From contig CP136508.1 in the NCBI GenBank assembly GCA_008011715.2, positions 1,488,001 to 1,552,000 of the forward strand: 64,000 nt of DNA. Direction: 5' to 3'. Source of the DNA: [Empedobacter] haloabium. GTDB taxonomy: Bacteria; Pseudomonadota; Gammaproteobacteria; Burkholderiales; Burkholderiaceae_D. Below the pieces are notes generated by a model. The model was not told the origin of the DNA. It worked only from the letters and a program-made list of their open reading frames with translations, and made no database searches. The translations under genes and the position numbers were made by a program. This document shows positions 59,662 to 64,000 of the stretch, piece by piece (within the stretch, counting starts at the first letter, position 1; each line of letters opens with the position of its first letter).

Positions 59662-61128
59662 GTGCTGTTTAATACGTTTGCATTCTTCGGCGTCTTCCTG
59701 CCGCTGACACTGCTCGGCTACTTCACCCTGTCGCGCAAGTCGCTGCGGGGCTCGATCGTCCTGCTTCTGGTGGCATCCGTCATCTTCTACAGCTATTGGG
59801 ACATTCGCTACCTGCCGCTCCTGGCCGGTTCGATCGTCGGCAACTTCCTGCTGGGGCAGGCTATCGTCGGCGGCGTGCCCGGCACGCCGGCCGCGCGGCG
59901 CTGGCTGGTCGCCGGCATCGTCGCCAATCTGGCGCTACTGGTGTTTTTCAAGTACGCCAACTTCATCGTCGACAACTTCGCCTACGTCACCGGCTACGAC
60001 ATCGCGTCGCCCGGCATCGAACTGCCGATCGGCATCTCGTTCTTCACCTTCACGCAGATCGCCTACCTGGTCGACTGCTACCAGGGCAAGGTGCGCGAGA
60101 CCCGGCCGGAAAGCTACGGCCTGTTCGTGACCTACTTCCCGCACCTGATCGCCGGTCCGATCCTGCACCACAAGGAGATGATCCCGCAGTTCGATGCGCC
60201 GGAAACGCATCGCTTCAACCGGGGCCGCCTGACGGTGGGCATGATGTTCTTCGCCATCGGTCTGTTCAAGAAGGTCATCATTGCCGACGGCGTGGCACGC
60301 TTCGTCGGTCCCGTATTCGACGTGCACTATGCCAGCCTGACCCAGCTCGAGGCATGGGCCGGGGCGCTGGCCTACACGTTCCAGCTGTACTTCGACTTTT
60401 CCGCCTATTCGGACATGGCGTACGGCCTGTCGTACATGTTCGGCATCATCCTGCCGATCAACTTCTTCTCGCCGTACAAATCGACGTCGATCATCGAGTT
60501 CTGGCGCCGCTGGCACATCACGCTGTCCACCTTCCTGCGCGACTACCTGTACATTCCGCTGGGCGGCAACCGCAAGGGCAAGGTGCAGCGCTACCTGAAC
60601 CTGGTCATCACGATGCTGCTGGGCGGGCTGTGGCACGGCGCCAACTGGACGTTCATCGTGTGGGGCGCGCTGCACGGCTTCTACCTGATCGTCAACCATG
60701 CGTTCCGCGCCGTGGCCGGCGACCGTGGCGGCCTGCCGCGCGCGATCCTTGGCCTGGTGGCGACCTGGCTGGCCGTCGTCGTGGCCTGGGTCGTGTTCCG
60801 CGCCAACTCGATGCACATCGCCTGGTCCATCCTGGAAGCGATGGGCGGCGGCACGGCACCGGCCGTCGTCGGCGACGCGATGCTGGGCGCGAGCCGCATC
60901 ATGCCGATGGCCGAATGCCTGGGGTGGCTGGCCGTGTGCGGCGTCATCGCGCTGCTGCTGCCGAACGCCTACCAGCTGCTGGGCAAGGGCGTGCTGGTGG
61001 AGCTGGAGGAGCGCATGCGCGGCCCGCGCGGCGGCCTGCTGCTGGGCGCCATGGTGATGGGCAGCCTGTTGCTGCTGGCGATCAGCGAGACCCGGGGCGT
61101 CTCGGAATTCCTGTATTTCAATTTCTGA
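59662..61128 (+). CDS. MBOAT-family O-acyltransferase (AlgI/DltB type)
   Basis: A 488-aa multi-pass membrane acyltransferase. Marks of the AlgI/DltB branch are GISFFTFTQIAYLVDCYQGK, FPHLIAGPILHHKEMIPQF, FWRRWHITLSTFLRDYLYIPLGGNRKG and LLGGLWHGANWTFIVWGALHG, whose His (near residue 322) is catalytic. It would move acetyl groups across the inner membrane for attachment to an extracellular polysaccharide. The GTG start follows CGAGGTGACC. The next gene, an SGNH-like protein 4 bp downstream, is the probable partner that completes O-acetylation in the periplasm. Confidence 0.92.
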   Translation: MLFNTFAFFGVFLPLTLLGYFTLSRKSLRGSIVLLLVASVIFYSYWDIRYLPLLAGSIVGNFLLGQAIVGGVPGTPAARRWLVAGIVANLALLVFFKYANFIVDNFAYVTGYDIASPGIELPIGISFFTFTQIAYLVDCYQGKVRETRPESYGLFVTYFPHLIAGPILHHKEMIPQFDAPETHRFNRGRLTVGMMFFAIGLFKKVIIADGVARFVGPVFDVHYASLTQLEAWAGALAYTFQLYFDFSAYSDMAYGLSYMFGIILPINFFSPYKSTSIIEFWRRWHITLSTFLRDYLYIPLGGNRKGKVQRYLNLVITMLLGGLWHGANWTFIVWGALHGFYLIVNHAFRAVAGDRGGLPRAILGLVATWLAVVVAWVVFRANSMHIAWSILEAMGGGTAPAVVGDAMLGASRIMPMAECLGWLAVCGVIALLLPNAYQLLGKGVLVELEERMRGPRGGLLLGAMVMGSLLLLAISETRGVSEFLYFNF

Positions 61129-61132
61129 CGAT

Positions 61133-62149
61133 ATGCGATTCATACTTTCCGTACTTGGCGGCGTGGTGCTGGCGGCCCTCGGCCTCGAGGCGACGCTGCA
61201 ATGCCTGCCCGTGCACTCGGGCGTGCGCATGGCGCAGTCCAGCGCGGCGACCCCGTACGCGCACTACCTGCCCGGCCAGTCCTACGTCTATTCGCATGGC
61301 TGGGCGCTGGCCAACATGCAGCGCGGCACGACCAGCCGCGATGGCTTCGTCCACTCGAAGGACATCGCCGCCGGCGCCAACGTGCTGGTCACCGGCGACA
61401 GCTTCATCGAAAGCTACATGCTGCGCTACGAGGACACGGTGCAGGGCCGCCTCGACACGGCGCTGGGCAAGGTCTATGCGCCGGCATCGTCCGGCAACGG
61501 CCTGGCCGACGCGCTGGTGCTGGCGCGCCACTTCCTGCCGCTGACGCATGCGAAGACGATGGTGGTGTTCGTCGAGCCCTTCGACCTGCGCCTGATCGAA
61601 TACCCCGCCGGCCGCGGCCACAACTATTTCGGTTTCGACGACGGCAAGGTGGACATCCGCCACATGCCCTACGTGGAATCGAACCTGAAGGAGAAGGTGC
61701 TGCGCTCGGCGCTGCTGCGCTACGCCTACTACAACCTGAAGCTGCCCGACTGGGCCAGCGGCAAGGTCAAGCCGGCCGAGGCAGCGTCCGACAACAGTAC
61801 CGCGCTGGCCCAGCACCGCGCCCGCCGCGACGCGGCGCTCGACTACTTCTTTGCCGAACTGGGCAAGCTGCAACAGCAGTACGGCACCCGCTTCGTGTTC
61901 CTGGTCGACGGCGACCGCGAGGCGATCTACTCGCAGGGCAAGAAGACGACGTGGCCGGCCGAGGACCGCGCCGCGCTGCTGGCGCGCCTGCGCACCGGCG
62001 GCTACGCGGTGGCCGACATGCAGCCGGTGTTCGAGCGGCACTGGGCGACCTATGGCGAGCGGATGGATTTCCTGCCGATGGATGGGCACTGGAACCGGGT
62101 GGCGCATGCCCTGGCGGCGAAGGAATTGTTGCCGTTGCTGGCGAAATAA
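61133..62149 (+). CDS. AlgX/AlgJ-like SGNH protein, partner of the MBOAT acyltransferase
   Basis: A 338-aa protein with an N-terminal membrane or signal segment (MRFILSVLGGVVLAALGLEA). VTGDSFIESYMLRYEDTVQ holds the nucleophile Ser near residue 89 in a GDSF block, and MDGHWNRVAHALAAKELL the Asp-His near 317. This is the AlgJ/AlgX/SGNH pattern. It likely transfers acetyl groups from the MBOAT enzyme to a secreted glycan. The glycan is unknown, because no sugar-synthesis genes are beside the pair. Confidence 0.82.
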   Translation: MRFILSVLGGVVLAALGLEATLQCLPVHSGVRMAQSSAATPYAHYLPGQSYVYSHGWALANMQRGTTSRDGFVHSKDIAAGANVLVTGDSFIESYMLRYEDTVQGRLDTALGKVYAPASSGNGLADALVLARHFLPLTHAKTMVVFVEPFDLRLIEYPAGRGHNYFGFDDGKVDIRHMPYVESNLKEKVLRSALLRYAYYNLKLPDWASGKVKPAEAASDNSTALAQHRARRDAALDYFFAELGKLQQQYGTRFVFLVDGDREAIYSQGKKTTWPAEDRAALLARLRTGGYAVADMQPVFERHWATYGERMDFLPMDGHWNRVAHALAAKELLPLLAK

Positions 62150-62158
62150 ACGCGCCGG

Positions 62159-62179
62159 GGCCGGCTTGACACGCCGGCC
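62159..62179 (+). terminator. GC-rich hairpin after the SGNH gene
   Basis: GGCCGGC and GCCGGCC pair around a 7-nt loop 10 bp behind the stop. There is no T-run, so termination is only possible. The rest of 62180-62475 holds a tRNA gene and the leader of the ABC-F gene. Confidence 0.4.
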
Positions 62180-62299
62180 ATGGTGCCGATCTCAGACGCC
62201 GGGATCAGGCAACAACGGTGCGGGAGTGAACAGCGGCCGCCGGGGAAGCGCGAAAATGAGGTGGGTGCGCGAGCTATGCGCGATGGGAAGTCTGGTCTT

Positions 62300-62374
62300 T
62301 GGTCCCCCCGACTGGAATCGAACCAGTATCCCACGCTTAGGAGGCATGTGCACTATCCATTGTGCTACGGGGAG
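62300..62374 (-). tRNA. tRNA-Arg (anticodon CCU)
   Basis: On the minus strand the acceptor CTCCCCG pairs with CGGGGGG, the D arm is GCAC/GTGC, the anticodon arm CATGC-CTCCTAA-GCGTG shows anticodon CCT (CCU in RNA), and the T arm contains GGTTCGATTCC. The CCA end is encoded. It reads AGG codons. All arms fold well, so this is a complete gene. Confidence 0.92.
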
Positions 62375-62475
62375 GACGCCAAAGCGAGCGCAATTATAGC
62401 CGACCGGCCGGCAAATGTTAGTGTCCTTGCCAGTCTGTCGGTACAATGCCGGCTTCACGCATTGAAAAAGTCACC

Positions 62476-64000
<1,525 letters not shown>

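Overview
The window is GC-rich chromosomal DNA from a betaproteobacterium. Oxalobacteraceae of the Massilia/Duganella group is the best guess. This rests on the sodB/xseA and exbB-exbD-lpxK-kdsB-adk gene neighbourhood, a DUF4148-type secreted protein, a PEP-CTERM protein, a complete 2-aminobenzoyl-CoA cluster and a large xylan-degradation block. The assignment is an inference from gene content, not from a marker-gene comparison.

Layout. (1) 1-16.7 kb is a glucuronoxylan-utilisation island. A leftward operon encodes glucarate dehydratase, the oxidative (Weimberg) D-xylose enzymes XylX, XylB, XylC and XylD, the XylG/XylH parts of a xylose ABC importer, and a truncated GH3 glycosidase. A divergent rightward operon encodes an SGNH esterase, a GH115 and a GH67 alpha-glucuronidase, and a LacI-family regulator. 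A LacI-type palindrome (9119-9134) lies between the two operons. Esterase and glucuronidases would strip side chains, GH3 would release xylose, and the operon would oxidise xylose and probably glucuronate towards 2-ketoglutarate semialdehyde. (2) 16.8-22.3 kb is an AaeAB-like aromatic-acid efflux operon with its own MarR regulator and outer-membrane factor. (3) 22.5-32.3 kb holds an acidic orphan protein, short-chain dehydrogenases, a LysR regulator, and two large paralogous secreted heparinase II/III-fold proteins that share an upstream motif. (4) 32.4-42.3 kb is core genome: sodB, xseA, a 1-kb non-coding region, exbB-exbD-lpxK-Trm112-kdsB, adk and hppA. (5) 42.4-51.4 kb has a branched-chain/acyl-CoA SDR, gamma-glutamyltransferase, a patatin-like lipase, and a hybrid sensor kinase with a response regulator. 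(6) 51.6-58.6 kb is a 2-aminobenzoate-CoA degradation operon. (7) 58.6-64 kb has a frameshifted PEP-CTERM gene, an MBOAT/SGNH acetylation pair, tRNA-Arg(CCU) and a truncated ABC-F ATPase.

The most striking observation is in the non-coding stretch between xseA and exbB. It holds six rigidly built modules, each an IHF-consensus site followed at a fixed 29-30 bp by three DnaA-box-like nonamers in fixed order and orientation. This looks like an undescribed DnaA/IHF control locus, analogous in components to datA or DARS of E. coli. Two families of long palindromic intergenic repeats (four and two copies) are also scattered through the window.
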